Of a stretch of 52,365 bases of DNA, positions 16,333 through 24,736 are shown in pieces. This DNA is from Bacteroidales bacterium (GTDB taxonomy: Bacteria > Bacteroidota > Bacteroidia > Bacteroidales > UBA932). The notes beneath the pieces are model-generated. The model did not search any database and was not told where the DNA came from. It saw only the letters and a list, made by a program, of their open reading frames with translations. Where the stretch lies: assembly GCA_017615065.1 (NCBI GenBank), contig JAGAAY010000054.1:1-52365 (forward strand), in the 5' to 3' direction. The position numbers and the translations under genes are program-made. Numbering within the stretch: position 1 is the stretch's first letter; the number at the start of each line of letters is the position of its first letter.

Positions 16333-17997
16333 ATGAAAGACTTCAAGCAGGCAGCCAATAGCTGGCTCCAGGGTAACTTCGACGAAGAAACCAAAGCACA
16401 GGTCAAACAGCTAATGGACACGGATCCGGTGGCGTTGGAAGACGCTTTTTACCGCAATCTGGAATTCGGCACGGGCGGTCTCCGCGGCACTATGGGCGTG
16501 GGCACCAACAGGATGAACAAGTACACCGTGGGCATGGCTACCCAGGGCCTTGCCAACTACATCAAGGAGCATGTGGCCGGATCCAGGAGCGTATGCATCG
16601 CATATGACTCCCGCAACAATTCGGCCCTCTTCGCAAAGATCAGCGCGGATGTGCTGTCAAATAACGGCATCCACGTGTATCTGTTCGACGGTCTCCGTCC
16701 CACCCCGGAACTCAGTTACTCCATCCGCTTCAAGGGCGCAACGGCCGGCATCATGGTAACAGCCAGCCACAACCCCAAGGAGTACAACGGCTACAAGGTC
16801 TTCTGGAGTGACGGCGGCCAGATCACGGCCCCGGTCGACAAGGACATCGTCGCAGAAGTGGCCAAGATCGAGGATCCTGCCGATGTTCGCTTCACACCGG
16901 TGGAGGGAGCCGAAATCGGCGGCATCGAAATGATGGGAGCCGATGTCGACGAGCACTATCTCTCGGACCAGCTCACCCTCATGCTCAGCCCGGACGCCGT
17001 TAAAAAGCATGCCGACATGAAGATCGTCTACACGCCTCTCCACGGCTGCGGTGTCCGCCTGATGCCGGAAGCACTCAAACGCATCGGCTTTACGAATATA
17101 ATCCACGTCCCCGAGCAGGACATCAACGACGGCAACTTCCCCACCGTGGTCTCTCCCAACCCGGAAGAGCCGGCCGCCATGAAGATGGCATTGGAAAAGG
17201 CCGATGAAACCGGCGCAGACCTCGTGCTCGCCACAGACCCTGATGCCGACCGCCTTGGCATCGCCGTCCGCGACGATTCCGGCAAGATGGTGCAGCTCAC
17301 CGGCAACCAGACCTGGAGCTTCCTTACGTACTATATTCTCAGGCGCTGGAAGGAGCTGGGCAAGCTGGACGGCAGGCAGTACTGCGTGAAAACCATCGTT
17401 ACTTCAGAGCTGATCGCCGCCATTTGCAAGAGCTTTGGCGTGAAGTGCTACAACGTGCTCACGGGCTTCAAGTACATCGCAGAAGTGCAGAAGCAGCAGG
17501 AAGGCAAGGCAGAGTTTGTGTGCGGTGGCGAGGAGAGCTATGGCTTCAACCTGGGTTCCTTCGTACGCGACAAGTGCGCACAGGTAGCAGGCTGCGCCGT
17601 TGCGGAATGCGCTGCATGGGCTGCAGAGCAGGGTATGACCCTGTGGCAGCTGCTCCAGAAGGTGTACAGGGAGTATGGCCTGTACGTGGAAAAGATGGTG
17701 TACATCGTGCGCAAGGGTAAATCCGGCGCCGAGGAAATCCAGAAGATCATGGCCGATTACCGCGCATGCCCTCCCGCACAAATCGCCGGCAGCCCCCTCG
17801 CCAAGGTTATCGACTATAACAAACCTGAAGAAACCGGCCTCCCCAAGAGCAACGTCCTTCAGTTCTTCAACGAAGCCGGCGACGTGGTCTCCGTACGCCC
17901 CTCCGGCACCGAACCCAAAATCAAGTTCTACTTCGGCGCCCACGGCAGCGACGCTCCCGCAAAGATCGAAGCGCTCCGTGAGCAGTTCATAAAATAG
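16333..17997 (+). CDS. Phosphoglucomutase / phosphomannomutase family protein
   Basis: 554 aa, alpha-D-phosphohexomutase superfamily, interconverting hexose 1- and 6-phosphates; cytoplasmic. The four domains are marked by the phosphoserine loop TASHNPKEYNGYKVFW (near 143), the metal-binding loop DPDADRLGIAV (near 302), the sugar-binding GGEESYGF (near 399) and the phosphate-binding RPSGTEPKIKFYF (near 522). Length and N-terminal GTGGLRG fit the larger PGM2-like class found in Bacteroidetes. Glucose, mannose, or pentose phosphates (as for PGM2-like phosphopentomutases) are possible substrates. A clear terminator follows. Confidence 0.95.
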   Translation: MKDFKQAANSWLQGNFDEETKAQVKQLMDTDPVALEDAFYRNLEFGTGGLRGTMGVGTNRMNKYTVGMATQGLANYIKEHVAGSRSVCIAYDSRNNSALFAKISADVLSNNGIHVYLFDGLRPTPELSYSIRFKGATAGIMVTASHNPKEYNGYKVFWSDGGQITAPVDKDIVAEVAKIEDPADVRFTPVEGAEIGGIEMMGADVDEHYLSDQLTLMLSPDAVKKHADMKIVYTPLHGCGVRLMPEALKRIGFTNIIHVPEQDINDGNFPTVVSPNPEEPAAMKMALEKADETGADLVLATDPDADRLGIAVRDDSGKMVQLTGNQTWSFLTYYILRRWKELGKLDGRQYCVKTIVTSELIAAICKSFGVKCYNVLTGFKYIAEVQKQQEGKAEFVCGGEESYGFNLGSFVRDKCAQVAGCAVAECAAWAAEQGMTLWQLLQKVYREYGLYVEKMVYIVRKGKSGAEEIQKIMADYRACPPAQIAGSPLAKVIDYNKPEETGLPKSNVLQFFNEAGDVVSVRPSGTEPKIKFYFGAHGSDAPAKIEALREQFIK

Positions 17998-18034
17998 CCG
18001 TAAAACGCAACTCGCTGAATATCAGTGCATTGTT

Positions 18035-18069
18035 AAAACGGGGTGTTGCAATTTGTCACACCCCGTTTT
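18035..18069 (+). terminator. Intrinsic terminator after the phosphohexomutase gene
   Basis: Arms AAAACGGGGTGT and ACACCCCGTTTT form a perfect 12-bp stem with an 11-nt loop, 37 nt past the stop codon. The 3' arm ends in TTTT. Confidence 0.85.
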
Positions 18070-18120
18070 CGTATCTCATTGTGTATCAATAACATCCATT
18101 TTACGCCAGACTATTGCCTG

Positions 18121-18273
18121 GGAGAAGAAATGTATTGTCCGGGGGACTCCGCTTCGCTCCGGCCCCTCCCACAATCTACTGCGTCCCGGCAAGCCGGAAC
18201 TTGTATCTTGCGGGCCCCTCCCCCTGCCCGTGTCCGGGGGTGGACACGCCCCCGGACAATACATTTCTTCTCC
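18121..18273. repeat. Palindromic element with 25-bp perfect stem and branched head
   Basis: Arms 18121-18145 and 18249-18273 are perfect reverse complements over 25 bp, beginning GGAGAAGAAATGTATTGTCC. The 103-nt head is GC-rich and contains small hairpins (CCGGC-AA-GCCGG at 18186-18197, CGTGTCC/GGACACG at 18229-18248) and GGCCCCTCCC twice (18161-18170, 18213-18222). It starts 51 nt after the preceding terminator. Short open frames cross it but none looks coding. Together with the following element it fills the 544-nt gene-free stretch 17998-18541. Confidence 0.85.
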
Positions 18274-18280
18274 TTTCAGA

Positions 18281-18535
18281 CAAAAGTCTTGAAAGCCGGA
18301 CAGTTAAATCGGCAGGACTTATGCTCCTGAGAGCCATAGGCGGAAAATGGCATGCGGGGAGGATTGTGCAGAGAGCGGTGCTGCGCAGCAGCATGACGGA
18401 GTTGTCCGAAGACGTTAGACGCGCCGAATGGCGTGGCTAAAAGGATGAGTTCGACGTCAAGCGAACGGGTTGGGGCCATTTTTCGACGTCAGGCCTCAGG
18501 AGCATAAGTCCTGACGTAACTGTTCGGCAAAAGTC
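18281..18535. mobile_element. MITE-like element with imperfect terminal inverted repeats
   Basis: Terminal inverted repeats are 18295-18331 and 18495-18528. The inner 19 bp (CAGGACTTATGCTCCTGAG and its complement) are perfect, and the outer GCCG(G/A)ACAGTTA matches with one difference. CAAAAGTC occurs directly outside both ends (18281-18288, 18528-18535), as a possible target duplication, although it is 6 nt away from the left repeat. The interior has no coding frame and carries TCGACGTCA twice (18451, 18484) and a GCTGCGCAGC palindrome. The element ends 6 nt before the nth stop codon. Confidence 0.55.
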
Positions 18536-18541
18536 CCGGGG

Positions 18542-19171
18542 TTATTCGGATTTGGAGGGGCAGAAGGGGGAGAGGCCGCAGGAGGAGCAGCGGGGGTTGC
18601 GGGCGGTGCAGGTGTAGCGGCCGTGGAGGATGAGCCAGTGGTGGGCGATGGGGCGCTGAGCGGGGGGAATGTGGCGTTCAAGGTCCTGTTCCACTTCATA
18701 GGGGGTGGAGCCTCGGGAGAGGCCGAGCCTGTGGGAGACGCGGAAGACGTGGGTGTCTACGGCGATGACGGGTTTGTCGTATACGATGGAGGCGATGACG
18801 TTGGCGGTTTTGCGGCCCACGCCGGGGAGGGACATGAGGGCGTCGATGTCGGAGGGGACTTCTCCGGCGAAATCGGCCTCAAGTCTGGCTGCCATGTCGA
18901 TGAGGTGGCGGGTCTTGGAGTTGGGGTAGGAGACGCTGCGGACCAGGGCGTAGACATCGTCGAAGGATGCTGCGGCAAGGGCGGCGGGAGTGGGGTAGGC
19001 ACGGAAGAGTGCCGGGGTTACCATGTTTACGCGTTTGTCGGTGCACTGGGCCGACAGAATCACTGCTACGAGCAGCTGGAATGGATTGTCAAAGTGTAGT
19101 TCCGACTCCGCTATGGGGCGGTTTTCCATAAACCATCCAACTATGGCGGCGTAGCGTTCCTTGAGTGTCAT
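18542..19171 (-). CDS. nth: Endonuclease III (DNA glycosylase/AP lyase)
   Basis: 209 aa. Removes oxidised pyrimidines and cleaves at abasic sites in base-excision repair; cytoplasmic. The helix-hairpin-helix LPGVGRKTANVI is followed by VDTHVFRVSHRLG, where the Lys of GRKT and the Asp of VDTH are the catalytic pair. The C-terminal iron-sulphur cluster is C-x6-C-x2-C-x5-C in CTARNPRCSSCGLSPFC. Normal length. The start is 12 nt after the stop of the FtsE-like ATPase gene, so both are probably one transcript. Its 3' end abuts a MITE-like element. Confidence 0.97.
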   Translation of the reverse strand: MTLKERYAAIVGWFMENRPIAESELHFDNPFQLLVAVILSAQCTDKRVNMVTPALFRAYPTPAALAAASFDDVYALVRSVSYPNSKTRHLIDMAARLEADFAGEVPSDIDALMSLPGVGRKTANVIASIVYDKPVIAVDTHVFRVSHRLGLSRGSTPYEVEQDLERHIPPAQRPIAHHWLILHGRYTCTARNPRCSSCGLSPFCPSKSE

Positions 19172-19183
19172 AGACTGAAACCC

Positions 19184-19861
19184 CTAGAGTGACCAGACAC
19201 GCTCTTCGCAGCGTTCCCCGTCGCAGACGAACACACGGCCGGGGTGATTCTCCAGGATGGAGAGGTTATGGGTTACCATAATCACGGCGGTGCCTGAGGA
19301 GTTGAGCGAGCACAGGAGTTCCAGGATGCCCTCTGCGGTTTCCGCGTCCAGGTTGCCGGTGGGTTCATCGGCAAGGATTACCTGGGGTTTGTTAAGGAGG
19401 GCCCTGGCGATGGCTACGCGCTGCTGCTCGCCGCCGGAGAGCTGGTGGGGCATTTTGTGGGCTTTGGTTTCCAGGCCTACCGAGGCCAGCACCTCGCATA
19501 TGCGCTGATCCATCTGCTCTTTGTCTTTCCAGCCGGTGGAACGGAGGACGAAGTACAGGTTGTCTTCCACGCTGCGGTCCATGAGGAGCTGGAAGTCCTG
19601 GAAAACGATGCCCAGACGGCGGCGGAGGAAGGGGATGTCCCTGCGGCGGATGCCTTCAAGGGAGTAGCCGCATACGGAGGCCTCGCCGGCCAGGAGGGGG
19701 TTTTCCGCCGTGATTGTGCGGATGATGGAAGTCTTGCCGGAGCCAACCTTGCCCACTATGTACAGAAGGTCCCCGGGGAACACGTCCATGTCCAGCCCGT
19801 AGACCACGGGAGTGTCCCCGTTGCCGATGTTGGCCGATGCGAAATGTATCAGTGCGTTCAT
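19184..19861 (-). CDS. FtsE-like ABC ATP-binding protein
   Basis: 225 aa, a compact ATPase. Walker A is GKVGSGKTS, the signature is [16 protein letters not shown], Walker B is [12 protein letters not shown] and the His switch is in [19 protein letters not shown] is the FtsE-type Q-loop. The closest recognisable relatives are FtsE and LolD-type ATPases. FtsE works with FtsX to activate septal wall hydrolases, but no permease gene is adjacent. I use the ATG at 19861: it lies 6 nt after a TATCTTTG box, and the alternative at 19870 would lie within that box. The mRNA is then leaderless. nth follows 12 nt downstream. Confidence 0.88.
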   Translation of the reverse strand: MNALIHFASANIGNGDTPVVYGLDMDVFPGDLLYIVGKVGSGKTSIIRTITAENPLLAGEASVCGYSLEGIRRRDIPFLRRRLGIVFQDFQLLMDRSVEDNLYFVLRSTGWKDKEQMDQRICEVLASVGLETKAHKMPHQLSGGEQQRVAIARALLNKPQVILADEPTGNLDAETAEGILELLCSLNSSGTAVIMVTHNLSILENHPGRVFVCDGERCEERVWSL

Positions 19862-19867
19862 GTTTTG

Positions 19868-19875
19868 CAAAGATA
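19868..19875 (-). promoter_or_regulatory. Bacteroidetes -7 box (TATCTTTG) for the ftsE-like/nth operon
   Basis: Minus-strand exact match, 6 nt from the ATG at 19861. It decides the start codon, because the in-frame ATG at 19870 is inside it. Confidence 0.65.
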
Positions 19876-19886
19876 ATGAAAATGGT

Positions 19887-19894
19887 TAAATTTG
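19887..19894 (+). promoter_or_regulatory. Bacteroidetes -7 box (TAAATTTG) for the TPR gene
   Basis: Exact match ending 20 nt before the ATG at 19915, divergent from the FtsE-like gene's box. Confidence 0.6.
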
Positions 19895-19914
19895 CAAGAT
19901 AAAAACAGTATTGG

Positions 19915-22878
19915 ATGAACAAACGTTTCATAGCTGCCTTCGCGGCGATTGCCGTAGGCATTGCAGCCTCCCTGGGTGCTTGGGCACAGGGGCACGATAC
20001 ATACACCAGGGCGATGGACCTGTTTGGCAACGGAATGTACTCGGAAGCCATGGCGCTTTTCAAGACCGTGGAGGGTTCATCGGCAGAGGCATATGCCGTG
20101 ATCTGCGCCCTTAAACTGGGAACCGACGGATGCATCGCGGCATCGGCAGATTACCTTGAGAAGTGGCCGGAGTCGATTCTGGCCAGCCAGGTGAGGTTCC
20201 AGCGCGCAGTCAAGTTCTTTGGCGACGAGAACTACGAAGGCGCGGCAAATGAGTTCCGGCTCGTGGGACGCAACCAGGTGGAGCCTTCGCAGGTTGCGGA
20301 ATACACTTTCAAGAAAGGATACAGCGCATTTGCCACAGGCGATATTTTCGCGGCGGAGAAAATCCTCATGGTTTCATCCGAACTGCCTGTGTCGGATTAT
20401 ACGGCCCCCACATGGTACAGCCTGGGCTTTCTGGAGTATTCCAGGAAGAACTTCATCACCGCTTCGCAGTGGTTTGAGAAGGCCGCCCAGGATCCACGTT
20501 TCACCAGGGATGCAAACTACTATATCCTCGAGTGCCGGTTCATGGAGAAGGACTACGATTACGTGGTCTCCTTCGGCGAGGACCTTTTCGACAAGATTCC
20601 GGAAGACCGCCAGCCGCATATGGCCCGTCTTATGAGTGAATCGTACTTCATTCTCAGCAAGGACTCGCCGATGGCCGGTGAGTATACACAGAAAGCGAAC
20701 GAGTATTCCCAGAAGATCATCCCTTCCAGCAGGTCGGACTATTTCTATCTGGGAACGTTCAAGTACTCCGCTCTGCAGGACTGGCAGGGCGCGGTGGACA
20801 ATTTCAACTGCATGGTGGAGTTCAGTGATTCGCTGGGCCAGCTGGCCAATTACCAGATGGGCTACAGCTATATCCAGCTGCGCAACAAGGTTGCCGCCCT
20901 TGACTCTTTCCGTGACGCATCAAAGCTGAGTTTTGACAAAGACGTGCAGGAGGATGCGATGTTCAACTACGCTAAGCTTGCGTTCGACATCAACCACGAC
21001 TCATCGGTATTCCGTGAGTATCTGGCGGCATACAGTGGCCTGAACAAAGGAGACAGCATCTATAGTTATATGGCTATGGCAGCACTCTCGGAGCATGACT
21101 ACGAGGCTGCGGTGGAGGCCTATGACAAAATCGAGAGACTGGATCCCGGCCAGCAGTCCAATTACATGAAGGCCTATTTCCTGAGGGCCTGCCAGCTCAT
21201 CGAGAGCGGCTCCTGGAGGCTTGCAGCACCGCTTCTGAAGTATTCGGCATATTACTCCGACAGGCACGATCCCTTCAACCAGCTTGCCCGCTACTGGCAG
21301 GCGGAATCCTGCTACCGCGACGGCAAGTACAAGGAGGCGCGTGGAATCCTGAACGACCTGTACAACCTGTCGGCACTGGACGGCCAGCCTGAGGGAAACC
21401 TCATCTCCTACCACCTGGCATATACTTATTTCATGGATGGCGACTATCAGAATGCACTCCGCTGGTTCGATAATTACATCGAGTCGGACGATGAGCAGTT
21501 TGCGGCCGATGCCATGGTAAGGGTGGGGGACTGCTACTTCTTCCAGAGGGACTACAGCATCGCCATTACCGCATATGAACTCAAGATCGGCAGTTATCCG
21601 GATGCACAGGATCTCTATCCTTATTACAGGGCAGGTCTCGCGGCCGGGCTTTTGGAGGAGCAGGACGAGAAAATCAGGCTTCTGTCGCCGGTGAAGAGCG
21701 CTTCCAGCAGCCTTCCGTACTGGCCCGAGTCCATGTACGAGCTGGGCAAGGCCTATGCCTCGGTGGGCGATACGGAGAATGCCGTGCGCACTTTCCGGCT
21801 CCTGAGGACGGGCGCCATCGACCCGGATTACACTTCCCGCGCACTGCTGGAACTGGGCACTATCAGCCGCAGCAAGGGCGAGTTCGAGGAGGCATTGTCC
21901 TACTACAAGACGGTGGTGGAGCAGGGAGGCCATTATGTGGAAGACGCCCTGCTGGCCATCGAGTCCATTTACAGCGCAACAGGCGAGCCTGAGGCCTACC
22001 TGGAGTATCTGGCTTCGGTGCAGGACATCGTAACCCAGAGCGACGAGCGGAGGGAGGCGGTGTATTTCAGCGCCATGGAGCAGATTTATCTGGCCAATAA
22101 CTGGACCAGGGCGATATCGACACTCCAGCAGTACATGATCAAATTCCCCGAGGGCGCGCATATGCCACAGGCGCTGTTCTATCTGGCGGAGAGCTATCGC
22201 AATCTGGAGGACTATGAAAAGGCGGCCGACAGTTATGTCGATGCCATCGACGCGGGAATAGACGGGGCGCTCCTGGAGCAGTCCTGGCTGCATCTTTCCG
22301 GCGTACGGTATCGTCTGGAACGGTTTGCCGATTCATATGCGGGCTATCAGACACTGCTTGTCATCGCCCGCCTGGAAGACAATAAGCTTGCCGCCCGCAG
22401 GGGCATGATGCGTGCCGCATTCCGCGGCAGGGAGTATCCTAAGGCCGTTGCCGCCGCGGAGGATGTGCTCAAGCAGAGCGGCCTTTCTGAGAAGGAAGAG
22501 CGCGAGGCAACCTACATCCTGGCCAAGTCCTGCCTCGGCGCAGGCATGCGCGACAGGGCGATGGAACTGCTCGCAGTGCTGGCTAAGGATCCTTCCACCG
22601 GCGCGGGTGCCGAGGCTTCGTATCTCCTGATTCAGGACCTGTACGACCGCGGTCATTTCTCCGAGGTTCCGGACAAGGTGTACGAATTCGCCCCTCTTGC
22701 CGTGGGGCAGAACTACTGGCTGGCAAAGGCATACATAGTGCTGGGCGACAGCTTTATGGAAATGGGCAATGCGGCACAGGCAAAGGCCACGTTCCAGAGC
22801 CTGCTCACCGGTTATACCCCGTTCGGTCCCAACGACGATGTGCTGGACCAGGTTAGAATGAGACTCTCCAGAATGTAA
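19915..22878 (+). CDS. Large exported tetratricopeptide-repeat protein
   Basis: 987 aa with a signal peptide (cleavage near GAWAQG, residue 25). Nearly the whole mature protein is helical TPR-like repeats, with typical segments such as GDYQNALRWFDNYIES, GDTENAVRTFRLLRTG, GEFEEALSYYKTVVE and EDYEKAADSYVDAID spaced 34-40 residues apart. It should lie in the periplasm as a protein-protein scaffold. Its TAA overlaps the ATG of the next gene (TAATG), which encodes an outer-membrane barrel, so the two products are probably made in fixed ratio and may interact. I know of no experimentally defined function for this pair. Confidence 0.9.
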   Translation: MNKRFIAAFAAIAVGIAASLGAWAQGHDTYTRAMDLFGNGMYSEAMALFKTVEGSSAEAYAVICALKLGTDGCIAASADYLEKWPESILASQVRFQRAVKFFGDENYEGAANEFRLVGRNQVEPSQVAEYTFKKGYSAFATGDIFAAEKILMVSSELPVSDYTAPTWYSLGFLEYSRKNFITASQWFEKAAQDPRFTRDANYYILECRFMEKDYDYVVSFGEDLFDKIPEDRQPHMARLMSESYFILSKDSPMAGEYTQKANEYSQKIIPSSRSDYFYLGTFKYSALQDWQGAVDNFNCMVEFSDSLGQLANYQMGYSYIQLRNKVAALDSFRDASKLSFDKDVQEDAMFNYAKLAFDINHDSSVFREYLAAYSGLNKGDSIYSYMAMAALSEHDYEAAVEAYDKIERLDPGQQSNYMKAYFLRACQLIESGSWRLAAPLLKYSAYYSDRHDPFNQLARYWQAESCYRDGKYKEARGILNDLYNLSALDGQPEGNLISYHLAYTYFMDGDYQNALRWFDNYIESDDEQFAADAMVRVGDCYFFQRDYSIAITAYELKIGSYPDAQDLYPYYRAGLAAGLLEEQDEKIRLLSPVKSASSSLPYWPESMYELGKAYASVGDTENAVRTFRLLRTGAIDPDYTSRALLELGTISRSKGEFEEALSYYKTVVEQGGHYVEDALLAIESIYSATGEPEAYLEYLASVQDIVTQSDERREAVYFSAMEQIYLANNWTRAISTLQQYMIKFPEGAHMPQALFYLAESYRNLEDYEKAADSYVDAIDAGIDGALLEQSWLHLSGVRYRLERFADSYAGYQTLLVIARLEDNKLAARRGMMRAAFRGREYPKAVAAAEDVLKQSGLSEKEEREATYILAKSCLGAGMRDRAMELLAVLAKDPSTGAGAEASYLLIQDLYDRGHFSEVPDKVYEFAPLAVGQNYWLAKAYIVLGDSFMEMGNAAQAKATFQSLLTGYTPFGPNDDVLDQVRMRLSRM

Positions 22879-24632
22879 TGCGTATGAAAAGAGCAATTAT
22901 AATACCCGTCCTTTTCCTGCAGATCGCAGCGTTTGCGCAGAATCTCAACCCCACCGTGACCGTTGTCAACGATTATCTGGGGGAGGCCTCGGGCATAGTG
23001 AAACCCGCCCAGACCGTGAACATTCCGGACAGTGTGAGCCGATTCACCCTGAACTTCGACTATTCGGTGTTCGAAAACCGTCGCGAGAGCTCTTATGAGT
23101 TCAAACCCTATACGGTGCAGCGCCGATGGCTGGCAGGGAACGGCAGCGGCAGGGAAGAAGGCCTGCTGTATGTGAAGGCCGGCGCAGGATATACCCTTTC
23201 ACCGGACCTGCATGTGGTATACACTCCCTTCACCGGCAAGGATTTCGCGCTGAGCGTATTCACCGGGCATGAATCCTATATCGGCAATTACTGGAATTAT
23301 AAGTTCGATGACGTTACACGCGGCGGCGTTACTACGCACGTTGTATCAAAGGACAAGTCCAATACGGCGCTCCAGGCCGGACGCGTGGGCAATTCCACTC
23401 TGGGAACCAGGCTCCGCTACAGCTGGGGGAGAGCTGAACTCAATGCCATGGCGGCGTGGGACAATGTCTTCTCCGCCATCGACAGGGGAGCAAAGTTCGG
23501 CCGGCTGGCCAACAGCTTCAATCTGGAGACATCGCTGAATTCCATCGATTCGGAGCTTGATTACAATGCTTACCTTTCTCTCCGGGCCGGCGTGGACCAG
23601 TACCGTTACGGCTCCGCCTCCCGCATCGGCGCAACCGAGCTGAAGTTCGGAGGCCGCATCGGCACGCTGGATGCCGGAATCCATAATCTGAGTTTGGGGG
23701 CCGATGCATCCATGCAGTTCCTCAGCGGCGCTGCCGATGCTTTCTCGGGATATGTGGCCCTGCTTCCAAGGGATGAATTCTGGCTGGATGACTGGCACTT
23801 CGACCTCGGCCTGAGCTTCGGACTCCTGTTCCGGGGGGATAAGACTCTCGCGCCCATGTTCGGAGAAACAACGCATCAGGAGATGTTCACACGCAGTCCC
23901 CAGTGCTTCTTCCCGCGCATCTTCGTGTCCAAGGGATTTGCCGGCGACCGCTTCGTATTTGATGCGGGTATAACCGGCGGTGAGAAGTATATGAGCTATT
24001 GGGACTTCGTTTCCGAGCATCCCTTCCTGGGCTCCCAGAGCGTTGAGGGGGCAATGCTGGACAACACCATCGAGAAGCTCAATGTCTATGCAGGCATACG
24101 CGGCGCTTTAAGCGACAATTTCCATTTGGCACTGAAGGGCGGCTACCGCATGGTTGCCAACGACCTCATGTGGAAGGCGGTGGACGATGGCAACGGCCAG
24201 CCCGATATGCAGCCCCACCTGGGCTACTGCAGCTACAATCAGGCATATTCCGCACTGGATCTGGAGTGGAACCCCGAGCCCTTCTCCGCCAAAGTTGGTG
24301 TTGAGGCAGCCTATAACAAGCTCCTCTCCAACGATTCATTCTTCGCTCCCGCTGCGTTAAGGGGCCGCTCTGAACTCACGTATCACTGGGGTTCCCGGCT
24401 CCGTGCAGGCGTGCGTGCCGGCTGGCAGACCTCCCGTAAGGCGGTCATGGGTGCCGATGACGCCAAAATCCCCGGCTACTGCGACCTGGGCCTCTTCGGA
24501 GAATTCCAGTGGCGCAGGAACCTCGGTTTCTGGCTGGAGGCATCGAATCTCCTTAACCAGACCGTCATGACGGATCCCTTCATCGCCCGCCGCGGCGTAT
24601 CCGTTACTGCAGGAGTTATTTTCAAGCTATAA
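22878..24632 (+). CDS. Outer-membrane beta-barrel protein, TonB-receptor-like barrel without plug
   Basis: 584 aa. A signal peptide (MKRAIIIPVLFLQIAAFAQ) is followed by alternating strands such as LRYSWGRAELNAMAAWDN, FRGDKTLAP and SVTAGVIFKL at the C-terminus. It resembles the barrel part of TonB-dependent receptors (YCDLGLFGEFQWRRNLGFWLEASNLLNQTV is like the last strands). However, there is no TonB box, carboxypeptidase-like domain or plug at the N-terminus. It may be a barrel working with the upstream TPR protein rather than a TonB-driven importer. ATG 22878 or 22884 could be used; 22878 overlaps the upstream TAA by one base. Confidence 0.82.
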   Translation: MRMKRAIIIPVLFLQIAAFAQNLNPTVTVVNDYLGEASGIVKPAQTVNIPDSVSRFTLNFDYSVFENRRESSYEFKPYTVQRRWLAGNGSGREEGLLYVKAGAGYTLSPDLHVVYTPFTGKDFALSVFTGHESYIGNYWNYKFDDVTRGGVTTHVVSKDKSNTALQAGRVGNSTLGTRLRYSWGRAELNAMAAWDNVFSAIDRGAKFGRLANSFNLETSLNSIDSELDYNAYLSLRAGVDQYRYGSASRIGATELKFGGRIGTLDAGIHNLSLGADASMQFLSGAADAFSGYVALLPRDEFWLDDWHFDLGLSFGLLFRGDKTLAPMFGETTHQEMFTRSPQCFFPRIFVSKGFAGDRFVFDAGITGGEKYMSYWDFVSEHPFLGSQSVEGAMLDNTIEKLNVYAGIRGALSDNFHLALKGGYRMVANDLMWKAVDDGNGQPDMQPHLGYCSYNQAYSALDLEWNPEPFSAKVGVEAAYNKLLSNDSFFAPAALRGRSELTYHWGSRLRAGVRAGWQTSRKAVMGADDAKIPGYCDLGLFGEFQWRRNLGFWLEASNLLNQTVMTDPFIARRGVSVTAGVIFKL

Positions 24633-24645
24633 AGGCCTAAAAATC

Positions 24646-24676
24646 TTTGATTTTTCCCGAAAAACTGCTATATTTG
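24646..24676 (+). promoter_or_regulatory. Promoter of gyrB
   Basis: TTTG (24646-24649), 19 nt, then TATATTTG (24669-24676). The ATG at 24737 gives a leader of roughly 50 nt. A weak hairpin (AAAAATC/GATTTTT) overlaps the -33 element and could also end the upstream transcript. Confidence 0.75.
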
Positions 24677-24736
24677 TATGTTTATACAAAGACCTCAAAA
24701 ACGGGGCCCTGAACCGATAAGAATTAACATACAGAT

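Noticed and set aside
18043..18440. Short open frames (95-108 codons) across the palindromic region after the phosphohexomutase gene
   Set aside because: Their translations are Pro/Arg/Ser-rich, they read through inverted-repeat arms and a terminator, and they have no start context.
24640..24657. AAAAATC/GATTTTT as a terminator before gyrB
   Set aside because: The stem is only 7 bp with a 3-nt loop, has no GC core, and overlaps the -33 promoter element; noted only as a weak possibility.
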